Part shown: positions 45,939-55,038 of the stretch, one piece after another | Numbering within the stretch: position 1 is the first letter of the stretch | Layout: each line of letters starts with the position of its first letter | Source of the DNA: Rhizobium tibeticum | Lineage (GTDB): Bacteria > Pseudomonadota > Alphaproteobacteria > Rhizobiales > Rhizobiaceae | Assembly: GCF_900110205.1 (NCBI RefSeq) | Contig: NZ_FOCV01000007.1 | Location: 124,001-188,000, forward strand | Length of the DNA stretch: 64,000 nucleotides | Reading direction: 5' to 3' | Notes under the pieces: model-generated | The model's database searches: none | Told to the model about the DNA's origin: nothing | What the model saw: only the letters and a program-made list of their open reading frames with translations | Program-made: the position numbers and the translations under genes

Positions 45939-48299
45939 ATGGCGGATTTTATCGCAGTTATCCGGCGGGCGGTTGACGGCCTGTCTGAAAATACTCCCGA
46001 GATGCGGGTGAAAGTCTACGAGCGCGCTCGCGGTGCTGTTCAGCGGCAGCTCGAGAATATGAAACCGCGCCCGCCGGAAGCGATGCTGCAACGACAGCTT
46101 GAAAAGCTCGAAGCTGCAATCGGTGAAGTCGAAGCCGAGCATGCCGAAGCCGTTCCGCTCGACGATGCCGCGCTCGCGGTCGAGCCTGAGGTCGAGGCAA
46201 GCGCTGACGCCGGCAATGAGCCGGAAGCAACCGCTCCCGAACCGCTTGCCAGCGAGGCCGCAGTTGAGGAACCGGCGCACGAGACGCCGGTCCACGAAGA
46301 CCGTGCGGCAGCCGAAGGCTCTGCGGCTGCCGACGAAGGGCCGATCGAAGAGCCCGCTCCCTATCACGAAGAACCTGCTCCTTATCATGAGGAGCCTGTC
46401 GCTGCTGTGCCGGAACATGCCGAGCAGCAGGACGCACATTGGGCGCATGAAGAGCCGCCGGCTCCTGTCAGCGAATCCGAGCCTGTCGAGCATGGGCATG
46501 CCGCTCATTCCGAAGAGGTTGTTCACGAGGATCACGACGGTCACGAGGAGCCTGTCGGCGCAGCTGAAGAGCCCATTGTCGGACCGGCCGAGCCGCCCCA
46601 CGAGGAACCGGCTCTGCAGCCGATTGCGCGCGACTACGATCTGACCAACCGCCTGGTCGAACCGGTCTTTGGGCTGGATCGTCCGCCGGAAGAATTCGTG
46701 GATCGCAGCCAGGAGGAGCCGCTCCACGCGGATGCCGCCGGACATTTCGATCCGGTATGGGCAGAGCCCGTAGAGGAAACGCCTGCACCGCCGGCTAAGG
46801 ATGCGCAGACGGATTGGGCGCTCGAAGAACTCAGGCAGTTTTCCGAAGCAGCGCCAGTTGCTCCCGCAAGTGAAGCGGCGCGCGCGTTCGAAGACGTCAT
46901 TGCAGGGATCGACCACACGCCGACCGGCGTAAAGATGCCCGCCGCGAACGAGGGCTTCTCCTGGGAGGCTGCAGCCTTCGACGACCTGCCACCGATCGAA
47001 AATGGCAAGAAGATCCCGATCAGCGCCCATTTCGATGACGGCGACCTCTTCTCGGAAGTTCATGGGACGCCGACAGCAAAAGCTGCACTGGAAGCCAATC
47101 CAGCCTGGCAAGAGGCAAGGCCGCTTCGCGGATACGACAACCGTGGCGTCGTTGCCGAGGATGATGACGGCGTTCCTGCCGCCGATCTCGACAGCGCCGT
47201 TGCTGCCAAATTTCAGGGTAAGAACCTCCGTATGGAACCGAAGCGCCGCCGCTTCGGCATCGGCTCCATCGTGACGATCCTCGTTGCGCTGGGCGTCATC
47301 GGCGGCGGCGGATATGCCGCCTGGACCAATCGGGATGCGCTGTCGTCAATGGTGAAGAACCTTGTCAGCGCCGCTCCTTCGCAAAGCGCGAAGAATGAGC
47401 AGACCCCTACCAAGCCCGCTTCGGCAACGCCGCAGACCAGTGACGCAAAGCCGCCTGAAGCAAACAAGGAAGTTGCTTCCGTGAATGACGGCGCTTCCGT
47501 CAACAACAAGTTCAACCAGCGGCTTCGTGCCGATGGTACCGAGGTCGACAGCGGCCCCGCCTCCATTCCCGGAACGCCGACGGCGGAGGGAAAGTCGGTA
47601 GCCGAGCAGAACGTTGCTTCGGCCGATGCGACGCCGCCAGCGACCTCAGCGACGCCCGCAGCAGGCGCCCCGGCTGCCACCGGGCCAGCGGCGACGCCGC
47701 CGGCGGCCGGAGCAGCCACGCAGGCCGCGCCGCAAGGTTCCACCGAGAAGATGTTCCTTTACGAGGAGCGGATCGGCCAGAGCTCGCCGACCGCCATCCA
47801 GGGCTCGGTCGTCTGGACTCTCCAGCACGAGGCAGGCTCGGACGGCAGGCAGGAAGCGACCGTACAGGCGACCGTAACCGTTCCGGAACGCAATCTGTCG
47901 GCGCAGCTGACCTTCAAACGCAATTCCGATCCGTCCCTGCCGGCGAGCCACATCGTCGAGGTCGTCTTCTCGCTGCCGCCGAATTTCGAAGGCGGAGCCA
48001 TCGAGAGTGTTCAGCGCATTTCCCTGAAGCGCACCGAGCAGGATCGTGGCGACGCGCTGATTGCCGTGCCGGCGAAGATCACCGACGATTTCCACATGAT
48101 TGCGCTCAACGACTATCCGGATGCGCGCAAGGCGAACCTCGAACTTCTTGCAAGCCGCGACTGGATCGATATTCCGATCACCTATCGCAACGGCCGCCGC
48201 GCGCTTCTGACGATGCAGAAGGGCACCACAGGTGGGGAGGCGTTCAACGCCGCGATCAAGGAATGGGCTGCTTTCGGCGACGTGTCGACCAGCCAGTGA
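45939..48299 (+). CDS. Large acidic single-pass membrane protein of unknown function
   Basis: A 786-residue protein. Residues 1-60 form a conserved-looking charged helical segment (FIAVIRRAVDGLSENTPEMR). Residues about 65-290 are a Glu/Pro/Ala/His-rich disordered region with imperfect tandem EEPAPYH units. One membrane helix (about 440-462, SIVTILVALGVIGGGGYAAW) is followed by an Ala/Pro/Thr-rich linker. A C-terminal beta-rich domain (about 605-786) probably lies in the periplasm. The ATG at 45939 begins the conserved segment; frame extension to 45897 is less likely. I cannot name a function. Topology suggests a cell-envelope linker spanning from the cytoplasm to the periplasm. Confidence 0.8.
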   Translation: MADFIAVIRRAVDGLSENTPEMRVKVYERARGAVQRQLENMKPRPPEAMLQRQLEKLEAAIGEVEAEHAEAVPLDDAALAVEPEVEASADAGNEPEATAPEPLASEAAVEEPAHETPVHEDRAAAEGSAAADEGPIEEPAPYHEEPAPYHEEPVAAVPEHAEQQDAHWAHEEPPAPVSESEPVEHGHAAHSEEVVHEDHDGHEEPVGAAEEPIVGPAEPPHEEPALQPIARDYDLTNRLVEPVFGLDRPPEEFVDRSQEEPLHADAAGHFDPVWAEPVEETPAPPAKDAQTDWALEELRQFSEAAPVAPASEAARAFEDVIAGIDHTPTGVKMPAANEGFSWEAAAFDDLPPIENGKKIPISAHFDDGDLFSEVHGTPTAKAALEANPAWQEARPLRGYDNRGVVAEDDDGVPAADLDSAVAAKFQGKNLRMEPKRRRFGIGSIVTILVALGVIGGGGYAAWTNRDALSSMVKNLVSAAPSQSAKNEQTPTKPASATPQTSDAKPPEANKEVASVNDGASVNNKFNQRLRADGTEVDSGPASIPGTPTAEGKSVAEQNVASADATPPATSATPAAGAPAATGPAATPPAAGAATQAAPQGSTEKMFLYEERIGQSSPTAIQGSVVWTLQHEAGSDGRQEATVQATVTVPERNLSAQLTFKRNSDPSLPASHIVEVVFSLPPNFEGGAIESVQRISLKRTEQDRGDALIAVPAKITDDFHMIALNDYPDARKANLELLASRDWIDIPITYRNGRRALLTMQKGTTGGEAFNAAIKEWAAFGDVSTSQ

Positions 48300-48319
48300 T
48301 TGCCGGTTGAGGCAAAAAC

Positions 48320-48353
48320 AAAGGGCGGGACCAGATGGTCCCGCCCTTTTTAT
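48320..48353. terminator. Strong bidirectional terminator between the membrane protein and rpoH
   Basis: AAAGGGCGGGACC (48320-48332) pairs perfectly with GGTCCCGCCCTTT (48337-48349) around AGAT, followed by TTATTT on the plus strand; the A-rich left flank (CAAAAACA) gives a T-rich tail in the minus direction. It serves both convergent genes. Confidence 0.92.
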
Positions 48354-48371
48354 TTGCAGAGAATTTGTGTC

Positions 48372-49280
48372 TTAGGCTGTGGCTTCGACGACCCGAACGG
48401 CCTTGGCGCGCTCGAGCGCTTCCTTGCGCACGGCATCCTGGACCTTTTCGAAGGCGCGGACCTCGATCTGACGAACGCGTTCGCGGCTGATGTCGAACTC
48501 GGACGAGAGGTCTTCCAGCGTTACCGGCTCTTCCGCGAGGCGACGCGCCTCGAAGATGCGGCGCTCGCGGTCGTTCAGAACGCTCATCGCTTTCGCCAGC
48601 ATGCGGCGGCGCGTATCGAGTTCGTCCTGCTCGATCAGAACTTCTTCCTGGCTGTCATGGTCGTCGACGAGCCAATCCTGCCATTGGCCGGATTCGCCCT
48701 CCGAGGCCTTTATCGGTGCGTTCAGCGACGCGTCGCCCGACAGGCGACGGTTCATCGAAACGACCTCCTCCTCGGAGACGTTCAGCTTCGTGGCGATCTC
48801 AGCGACGTGCTCTGGCTTCAGATCGCCGTCATCAATGGCCTGGATACGGCCCTTGAGGCGACGCAAATTGAAGAACAGCCGCTTCTGGTTGGCGGTCGTG
48901 CCCATCTTCACCAAGGACCAAGAACGCAGGATGTATTCCTGGATCGAAGCCTTGATCCACCACATAGCGTAGGTGGCAAGACGGAAACCGCGTTCCGGAT
49001 CGAACTTCTTGACGGCCTGCATCAGGCCGACATTCCCTTCAGAGACGACTTCGCCAATCGGCAAGCCATAGCCGCGGTAGCCCATTGCGATCTTCGCAAC
49101 GAGGCGCAGGTGGCTGGTGACGAGCTTGTGTGCCGCTTCGCGATCGCCGTGTTCCGCATAACGCTTCGCCAGCATATATTCCTGCTGCGGCTCCAGCATC
49201 GGGAACTTGCGGATCTCGTCGAGATAGCGATTGAGACCGGCTTCGCCGGCGGTAATGGACGGCAAGTTATTTCGGGCCAT
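48372..49280 (-). CDS. rpoH: RpoH heat-shock sigma factor (RpoH1-like)
   Basis: A 302-residue sigma-32-type factor directing RNA polymerase to heat-shock and stress promoters. Seen: region 2 with RLVAKIAMGYRGYGLPIGEV and FDPERGFRLATYAMWWIKAS, the RpoH box QKRLFFNLR typical of sigma-32, region 3, and region 4 with DISRERVRQIEVRAFEKV. Length and sequence fit the RpoH1 group of rhizobia, which is essential for symbiosis and acid/heat stress in S. meliloti. It follows rluD on the same strand with a 160-base gap that should hold its promoter. Confidence 0.96.
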   Translation of the reverse strand: MARNNLPSITAGEAGLNRYLDEIRKFPMLEPQQEYMLAKRYAEHGDREAAHKLVTSHLRLVAKIAMGYRGYGLPIGEVVSEGNVGLMQAVKKFDPERGFRLATYAMWWIKASIQEYILRSWSLVKMGTTANQKRLFFNLRRLKGRIQAIDDGDLKPEHVAEIATKLNVSEEEVVSMNRRLSGDASLNAPIKASEGESGQWQDWLVDDHDSQEEVLIEQDELDTRRRMLAKAMSVLNDRERRIFEARRLAEEPVTLEDLSSEFDISRERVRQIEVRAFEKVQDAVRKEALERAKAVRVVEATA

Positions 49281-49440
49281 AAAAGCACCCTCCTATCTGA
49301 ATTCCGGTTCCCAATGGAACGCGCCCCTGCGTCGAAAGGCGAACCGGGACGTGCGGCTCTATCCGAGCCCGCACTAAGTCAATGTACAGATAAGTATGGC
49401 TAAACAGGGGTTCAAGGCCACACGCCGCTTCACGAAGGCG

Positions 49441-50475
49441 TTACTCTGGCGAGGCGCGCAGGGCGGTTGCCAGCTCTTCCATGTCCTGCGGCAGCGGTAC
49501 CTCGAAGTGCATGACCTCGCCTGTGCGGGGATGCTCGAATTGCAGCATGTAGGCGTGAAGCGCCTGCCTTGCGAAGGCATTTACGGTCTTCCTGGCGGTA
49601 TCGGGAAGGAGGTTTGCCTTTGTCTTGAAACCTGCTCCGTAGACGGTGTCGCCGAGCAGTGGGTGGCCGATGTGCGCCATGTGCACGCGGATCTGATGAG
49701 TGCGGCCGGTTTCAAGGTGACACTCGACAAGAGAGGCGAGCGATGTCGCGTCGGGGTTCTCGTGGAAGCGCTCGAGTACGACGTAGTGCGTGATCGCCTC
49801 GTCGGCATCCTGCGTCTCGGGTCGTTTGACGGCTCGGCGCGTACGGTCGCCGACGGCGCGGCCCAGCGGCGCATTGATCGTTCCGTTAAGCGAGCGCGGA
49901 CGGCCCCAGACGATCGCCTGATACGCGCGCTGCAGCGGCATGGTCCGCCCGTGATCGGCAAATTGCAGTGACAGATGACGATGGGAGATGTCGTTCTTGG
50001 CGACGACCATTACGCCCGTGGTGTCCTTATCCAGCCGATGGACGATGCCTGGACGGCGCACACCGCCGATGCCGGAAAGACTGTCCCCGCAATGATAGAT
50101 CAGCGCGTTGACGAGCGTGCCGGTCCAATTGCCAGCCGCAGGATGCACTACAAGGCCGGCCGGCTTGGAGATGACGACGATGTCGTCGTCTTCGAAGAGA
50201 ATATCGAGCGCGATATCTTCGCCCTGCGGCGTTGGATCCTGCGGCTCGGGCAGCACGATCTCGAAGGTATCGCCCGGACGCACCTTTTTCTGCGGATCTG
50301 CCATGACTTTGCCGGCCACAGAAACCTGGCCTTCCTTGATCAGCGCCTTCACGCGGCTGCGCGAAAACTCTTCACCAAGCTGCCCGGTCATCCACGCGTC
50401 AAGACGGCCTTCGGCGTTCTCGTCGGCAGTCAGGACTTTTCTAATGCCGGATGCTTGTTTAAAGGGGTCGCTCAA
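49441..50475 (-). CDS. rluD: RluD-family 23S rRNA pseudouridine synthase
   Basis: A 344-residue enzyme. N-terminal S4 RNA-binding domain (GRLDAWMTGQLGEEFSRSRV, RPGDTFEIVLPEP) and catalytic RluA-type domain with GIVHRLDKDTTG, whose aspartate is the catalytic residue, and HQIRVHMAHIGHPLLGD. Modifies uridines in helix 69 of 23S rRNA in the family; exact target here is inferred. Divergent from the small membrane protein at 50519. Confidence 0.92.
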   Translation of the reverse strand: MSDPFKQASGIRKVLTADENAEGRLDAWMTGQLGEEFSRSRVKALIKEGQVSVAGKVMADPQKKVRPGDTFEIVLPEPQDPTPQGEDIALDILFEDDDIVVISKPAGLVVHPAAGNWTGTLVNALIYHCGDSLSGIGGVRRPGIVHRLDKDTTGVMVVAKNDISHRHLSLQFADHGRTMPLQRAYQAIVWGRPRSLNGTINAPLGRAVGDRTRRAVKRPETQDADEAITHYVVLERFHENPDATSLASLVECHLETGRTHQIRVHMAHIGHPLLGDTVYGAGFKTKANLLPDTARKTVNAFARQALHAYMLQFEHPRTGEVMHFEVPLPQDMEELATALRASPE

Positions 50476-50518
50476 GACGCTTCTTCTCCGAATTATTTTA
50501 TAGAACGGAACGCCACAT

Positions 50519-50905
50519 ATGACGAATATCCAGCCAGACGACGATCAGGACGAAAAGCCCCTGGATCCGGCGATGGAACGTGTCCGGCGCAAGATGATCC
50601 GCCTGCAGATCGTCTCAGGCGTCATCATGTTCGTGAGCCTTATGGCTGTCTTCGGCGCCGTTGTCTACAAGACGATGCGGGCTCCCGCGAAGGAACCAAC
50701 AGCCGTGACATCGGCGGGTGTGCCGTCGGATGCGCCTGTGTCTGTGACGGCCACATTGCCGCCGGGCTTCGTCATTCAGTCGTCGTCGCTGTCAGGAGGC
50801 CAGATCATGTTCTTTGGCGCAACCGCCGACGGAATCATGAAATCCCTCGTCGTCGATATCAAGTCAGGACGCATTGTCGCTGATGTGACGATTAATGGCG
50901 GCTAG
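50519..50905 (+). CDS. Small single-pass membrane protein of unknown function
   Basis: A 128-residue protein. A charged cytoplasmic start is followed by a conserved-looking PAMERVRRKMIRLQIVSGVI lead into one membrane helix (about residues 31-53). A short Thr/Val/Pro linker then precedes a beta-rich domain (FVIQSSSLSGGQIMFFGAT), probably periplasmic. No known function recognised. It overlaps the start region of the SpoU methyltransferase gene, so the two are probably cotranscribed. Confidence 0.75.
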   Translation: MTNIQPDDDQDEKPLDPAMERVRRKMIRLQIVSGVIMFVSLMAVFGAVVYKTMRAPAKEPTAVTSAGVPSDAPVSVTATLPPGFVIQSSSLSGGQIMFFGATADGIMKSLVVDIKSGRIVADVTINGG

Positions 50906-50909
50906 GGCA

Positions 50910-51728
50910 ATGGCTTCTCGCCTCGTTGCCATCGAGAGTGCGGACGATCCTCGTATTGCCGATTTTCGCGACATCCGCGAGCGCGATCTGACCGGCCGGC
51001 AGAACCGCTTCATCGCGGAGGGCACGGTCGTCCTTCGCATGCTGGTGGAGGCTAGCCGGGGTGGCGGCTTTGTGACCGAAAAGGTGCTGTTGCTCAGGAA
51101 CCGTGTCGATGGTGTCGCTTCGATACTCGAGAGGCTACCGGACGAGGTTCCGGTGTATGTCGCGGAGGCGGAGGTGCTGGAGCGGATCGTCGGGTTTCAT
51201 CTCCATCGGGGCGTATTGGCGCTTGGCAGGCGAGAGGTGGCCGAAGCCGAGCTTGTCGATCGGCTGCCCGAACGGTCGCTCGTCCTTGTCGGCTGCGGTA
51301 TTTCCAACCATGACAATGCCGGCTCCATGTTCCGTAATGCGGCCGCCTTCAAGGCGGATGCCATCTTTCTTGATGAGACGTCGTGTGATCCGCTCTATCG
51401 CAAGGCATTGCGCGTCTCAGTCGGCTCGGTATTCCGTGTTCCCTACGAGCGGAAGGGAACTGGGCTCGACGTGCTGACACGGCTTGCGGCGAATGGATTT
51501 GCAATCTGGACGCTTTCGCCGCGTGGCGAGGCCGACATCCGAGCTATCCCCGCGACGGAGCGTATGGCGCTGGTTGTGGGCACAGAAGGCGAGGGCCTGC
51601 CTCCTGCTGTCCTGGAGCGCTTCCACAGCGCGCGCATCCCGCAATCGGAGGGATTGGACAGCCTGAACGTGGCGACGGCAACGGGTATTGCTCTCTTCGC
51701 CATGTCATCGGCCGCGAAACTGATTTGA
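50910..51728 (+). CDS. TrmH/SpoU-family RNA 2'-O-methyltransferase
   Basis: A 272-residue SPOUT methyltransferase. It has an N-terminal L30-like substrate-binding part (RDLTGRQNRFIAEGTVVLRML) and the knotted catalytic domain. The knot motifs are ISNHDNAGSMFRNAAAF (motif 1 Asn/Arg), LVVGTEGEGLP and LDSLNVATATGIALF. It methylates ribose in rRNA or tRNA; the exact nucleotide is unknown. The start at 50910 avoids most overlap with the preceding gene; an ATG at 50895 is also possible. Confidence 0.92.
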   Translation: MASRLVAIESADDPRIADFRDIRERDLTGRQNRFIAEGTVVLRMLVEASRGGGFVTEKVLLLRNRVDGVASILERLPDEVPVYVAEAEVLERIVGFHLHRGVLALGRREVAEAELVDRLPERSLVLVGCGISNHDNAGSMFRNAAAFKADAIFLDETSCDPLYRKALRVSVGSVFRVPYERKGTGLDVLTRLAANGFAIWTLSPRGEADIRAIPATERMALVVGTEGEGLPPAVLERFHSARIPQSEGLDSLNVATATGIALFAMSSAAKLI

Positions 51729-51730
51729 TG

Positions 51731-52891
51731 TCAGCCCGGCTCGGACAGGATCGTCGCCGCGCGTTGCGCGAGGTTGATGCGTTCGCCGTCCTGATTGTCG
51801 GTGGCATCGGGCAGAAGGTCGCGGATCGGCGACGACGGACCTTCGTTAATAGCGGTCAGCGCAACCATGCTTGCCGCAATGCCGGCTATCTCTTCGCGTA
51901 TGGCACCATCGTGGCTGGCGTCGGATTTCGCTTTCAGAAGTTGTTTTGAGACGGCGGCGCCGCGCTTGCGCACCTCTTCGCTCAGGCGCGTTGCAATCGC
52001 TGCTGTCTCGAGTTCGGTTGCCATTGTTTCCCCGGTTGCCCGCTCCTGTGAAACCGCATCTGCGGCTACGGGCTGAAGGCCAGCGTTGCGCAATGCACTG
52101 TTTGCCTTGCGCAGTTCGGCGTTCGCCGCCTTGATCTGGTCCTTCAGCTTGGCAATTTCCTGCTGACGGCGTCCAAGAAGGGTATCCTTGTCGGCCGCAG
52201 ACGCCGCATCGCGACCTGCCTGGTCTTCGAGCCTGATGACGGCGTGCTCATGCTTTGCCAGTGCCTGCTCGGCATCCTTGGCGCGCTTCTGCAACAGGCC
52301 TACGTCCTGGCGAAGATTGTCGCGCTCGACGCGGACGGCGTTCGCCTTGAATGTCATGCTCTCGATTTCGGTCTCGCGCGCTGCCAAATCGATCTTGAGA
52401 TTGTCGGTCTGCTCCGCAAGCTTGCTGAGGCGCATGCGAAGGGCATCGAGTTCGCCTTCCTTGGCGGCGCTTGCCTGCTCGGCGATGTGAAGGCTCGTCT
52501 TCAGTTGGCTGATGTAGTTCTCGTCCTTGCGCAGGCGCGAGCGCTGTTCCGCGGCCTCGACACTCATATCGCTGATCTGGGCCTGCAGTCCGCCGATCTC
52601 GGCGGCAAACCGTCCTGCATCGAGCGCCAGCGAGTCATGCTTCAGTTGCAGCGCCAGCGACTTTTCGCGCTCGCGCACCAGATGCTGTGTCGTCTTGGCG
52701 TTTTCGGCGGCGTAGAGGGCTCGCACCATATCCTTCTGCGCGCGCACTTCCTGCGGGCTGAGCGGCATCGTCGCGCGCATCCGGTTTTCCGTGTACCAGA
52801 CGATGCGGCGGTGGACAGCAGGCGATACCAGGAAGACGAGGAACGCTGCTGTCAGGAAGCCCAATCCGAACAAGAGAGCATATTCGATCAC
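51731..52891 (-). CDS. Membrane-anchored coiled-coil protein of unknown function
   Basis: A 386-residue protein. One N-terminal membrane helix (about residues 5-26, ALLFGLGFLTAAFLVFLV) is followed by a short basic loop (AVHRRIVWYTENRMRATMPL). A very long heptad-rich coiled coil covers residues about 70-290, and a disordered tail ends with SSPIRDLLPDATDNQDGERI. Such anchored coiled coils often act in envelope organisation, but no specific function can be read. It converges on the SpoU gene with two bases between stops. Confidence 0.82.
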   Translation of the reverse strand: MIEYALLFGLGFLTAAFLVFLVSPAVHRRIVWYTENRMRATMPLSPQEVRAQKDMVRALYAAENAKTTQHLVREREKSLALQLKHDSLALDAGRFAAEIGGLQAQISDMSVEAAEQRSRLRKDENYISQLKTSLHIAEQASAAKEGELDALRMRLSKLAEQTDNLKIDLAARETEIESMTFKANAVRVERDNLRQDVGLLQKRAKDAEQALAKHEHAVIRLEDQAGRDAASAADKDTLLGRRQQEIAKLKDQIKAANAELRKANSALRNAGLQPVAADAVSQERATGETMATELETAAIATRLSEEVRKRGAAVSKQLLKAKSDASHDGAIREEIAGIAASMVALTAINEGPSSPIRDLLPDATDNQDGERINLAQRAATILSEPG

Positions 52892-52979
52892 GGCGCGGCC
52901 ACGGCTTCCAAAAGTTGATTTGCGTCAGAACCATGATTAAGCGGACCTGACGCGTAGGGCAAGTGGCGGAAAGGTAACG

Positions 52980-52999
52980 GCCAGCGAGAGTTCGCTGGC
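52980..52999 (-). terminator. Hairpin downstream of eipA
   Basis: GCCAGCGA-GAGT-TCGCTGGC is a perfect 8-base stem 11 bases after the eipA stop on the minus strand. The tail has few Ts, so it is a probable but weak terminator. Confidence 0.55.
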
Positions 53000-53010
53000 G
53001 CAGATGGAAA

Positions 53011-53607
53011 TCAGAAGGGATTCCAGGTCGGACCCGGCGTGACCTTGAGGTAGCCGACGTTCAGTCCGAGGCGAGCGCCTACACCGGTGCGGATCGGTAC
53101 GACAAGTACATCGTTGTTCTTGAGAAGCGTCATGCCGAAGCCGGCGATAACGAAGGCCTGACCGCTGACGCCGCCGAAGCGCGCGTAGATGGCGTCGGTC
53201 GAAGGCAGATCGTAAACCAGCATCATGACGCGTGTGCCCTGACCACCATAGTCGATCCCGAGCGAGGGACCTTGCCAGTAGAGCGGATGCTCGCCGGCAT
53301 TCTTTGTATTCAACTGACCTTCGCCATAGGTGAGGCCGGCGATGAAGGCGCCCGAGCCTTCCTGGCCGAGAACGTACCCATTCGGAAGGCCATATTTCTG
53401 AAAGGCCGCTTCGATCACCTTGGCCAGCCCACCACTTGTCGAGCCGAAGAACGAGTGTCCAGCGTCGACGATTTCCTGCATCGAATACTGGCCGCTGTTG
53501 GACTGCTGTGCCGATGCCTCTATTGGAACAAGCATGAGAGGCGAAAGTGTCAGCGCAACGAAGAGCCTGCAGATGGCGGAAAATCTTCCGAGGAAATTGG
53601 AGCGCAT
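53011..53607 (-). CDS. eipA: EipA-like periplasmic envelope integrity protein (DUF1134)
   Basis: A 198-residue exported protein. Signal peptide with core LFVALTLSPLMLVPIEASA and cleavage before QQ near residue 34. The mature part is a small beta-barrel-like DUF1134 domain with QEIVDAGHSFFGSTSGG and GPSLGIDYGGQGTRVMMLVY. In Brucella, EipA maintains envelope integrity and sits beside chpT and ctrA, as here. It is divergent from chpT across about 190 bases. Confidence 0.88.
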   Translation of the reverse strand: MRSNFLGRFSAICRLFVALTLSPLMLVPIEASAQQSNSGQYSMQEIVDAGHSFFGSTSGGLAKVIEAAFQKYGLPNGYVLGQEGSGAFIAGLTYGEGQLNTKNAGEHPLYWQGPSLGIDYGGQGTRVMMLVYDLPSTDAIYARFGGVSGQAFVIAGFGMTLLKNNDVLVVPIRTGVGARLGLNVGYLKVTPGPTWNPF

Positions 53608-53796
53608 GGTGTCATCCGTTCATCATGGTCGGTACGATGAGCCGTTTCCGGCGTTTCATTCATTTTGCGCGTATGGTCTTAACAATCGGTTTACCAAATA
53701 TGGTGTCATTATGGCGCCGAGTACGGCGCAAACGTCGCGCAATTTTGATGACGCAAGATAGACCGCGGAATGAACCTGCCGCCCCTGGAGACGATG

Positions 53797-54444
53797 ATGT
53801 CGAAGAATCCAAACCTCACCCTGACCGGCCCCGACCTGGCCGCGCTTCTGTGCAGCCGCGTCTGCCACGACGTCATCTCGCCGGTCGGCGCAATCAACAA
53901 TGGTCTGGAGCTTCTTGATGAAGGCGGCGCCGATGCCGATGCGATGGATCTTATCAGGACAAGTGCGCTCAACGCGTCTGTCCGTCTGAAGTTCGCCCGG
54001 CTTGCCTTCGGTGCTTCCGGTTCGGTCGGTGCCTCGATCGATACTGGTGAAGCCGAACGCGCGGCAAAGGATTTCGCGGCCGCCGAAAAGAAGACCGAGG
54101 TTACCTGGAGCGGCCCGCGTGCGATTATCGCCAAGAACCGCGTCAAGCTGCTGCTCAATCTCTTTCTCGTGGCCTATTCGTCGATTCCACGTGGCGGCAT
54201 CCTTGAAGTCACGCTGGAGGACCCCGAGCTCGACGCAAAATTCAAGATCGTCGCGAAGGGCAAGCTGATGCGCCTGCCGCCGAAATTCGTGGAGATTTCG
54301 ACCGGGGAGGTCGAGGAGGCAATCGATGCCCACACGATTCAACCATATTATACGGTGCTGCTTGCCGATGAATGCGGCATGCAACTCGGCCACAGCGCGA
54401 CCACCGAAGAATTGACATTTACCGCTGACGTCGTCGCCGCTTGA
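53797..54444 (+). CDS. chpT: ChpT histidine phosphotransferase of the CtrA phosphorelay
   Basis: About 215 residues. It resembles a degenerate histidine-kinase dimer: the DHp-like helix LLCSRVCHDVISPVGAINNG carries the phosphorylated histidine (about residue 24), followed by a Bergerat-like fold that lacks the ATP-binding N and G boxes. ChpT moves phosphate from CckA to CtrA and to CpdR. I chose the ATG at 53797, preceded by CTGGAGACG; earlier ATG codons at 53770 and 53794 are alternatives. The gene next to it encodes a lone receiver, and ctrA follows that on the other strand. Confidence 0.92.
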   Translation: MSKNPNLTLTGPDLAALLCSRVCHDVISPVGAINNGLELLDEGGADADAMDLIRTSALNASVRLKFARLAFGASGSVGASIDTGEAERAAKDFAAAEKKTEVTWSGPRAIIAKNRVKLLLNLFLVAYSSIPRGGILEVTLEDPELDAKFKIVAKGKLMRLPPKFVEISTGEVEEAIDAHTIQPYYTVLLADECGMQLGHSATTEELTFTADVVAA

Positions 54445-54555
54445 TGGAGGCCTCGACGGCGATTCGGCTCGCCGAGTAATAAATCCTTAGCCTAATGTTT
54501 CTATCTTTGGCTGGTAATAGGCCGGCCGCGACAGAAGCCGGGGCAAGGAGCAGAC

Positions 54556-54918
54556 ATGCAGAGGTTTATGATCGCCGATTCATCTGACGTCGTTCGGAAG
54601 GTGGGCAAGCGCATCCTTTCCGAGCTTGATTTCATGGTCAGCGAAGCCTCGAGTGCTGCCGAAGCTGTCTCCAACTGCCAGGTTCAACTCCCCGAATACC
54701 TCATCGTCGATTCCGGTATGGACAGTGCGCTCGAGTTGATTTCGGCCATTCGCGGCATGGAAGGCGGCAAGGAGGTCAAGATCTACTATTGCGTGGTCGA
54801 GGCCGATCTCAAGAAGCTGATGATGGGCAAGCGGGCAGGGGCCACCGATTTTCTGCTCAAGCCGTTCGACCGCAAGATACTGACGGCCGTTTTCGGCAAC
54901 CGCGCTATCGCGGCATAG
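54556..54918 (+). CDS. Stand-alone CheY-like receiver protein
   Basis: A 120-residue single receiver domain. The phosphoacceptor is probably Asp52 in PEYLIVDSGMD, the switch lysine lies in DFLLKPFDRK, and one acidic residue remains (Asp8, in IADSSD) where two are usual. No output domain. It lies 111 bases after chpT and converges on ctrA. Such lone receivers can act as phosphate sinks or adaptors, as CpdR does, but it is not recognisably CpdR. Confidence 0.85.
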   Translation: MQRFMIADSSDVVRKVGKRILSELDFMVSEASSAAEAVSNCQVQLPEYLIVDSGMDSALELISAIRGMEGGKEVKIYYCVVEADLKKLMMGKRAGATDFLLKPFDRKILTAVFGNRAIAA

Positions 54919-54942
54919 TTGCCCACATCCGTCAGCCGATCG

Positions 54943-55014
54943 AAGCCGCCTCTGGGCGGCTTTTTCTATATCGAAAACAGACAGAGATCCCGCCACAAAG
55001 GACGGGATTTTTTT
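54943..55014 (+). terminator. Two tandem terminators after the receiver gene
   Basis: The first is AAGCCGCC-TCTG-GGCGGCTT (54943-54962) followed by TTTCTATA. The second is ATCCCG (54987-54992) pairing with CGGGAT (55003-55008), followed by a run of seven Ts. Both point in the plus direction and shield the convergent ctrA gene. Confidence 0.85.
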
Positions 55015-55038
55015 AGTCTTGGCAAAGGGGATGAAACG

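Noticed and set aside
46354..46395. Short repeats that might suggest a CRISPR array
   Set aside because: They are in-frame EEPAPYH codon repeats within one protein, with no spacers and no cas genes nearby.
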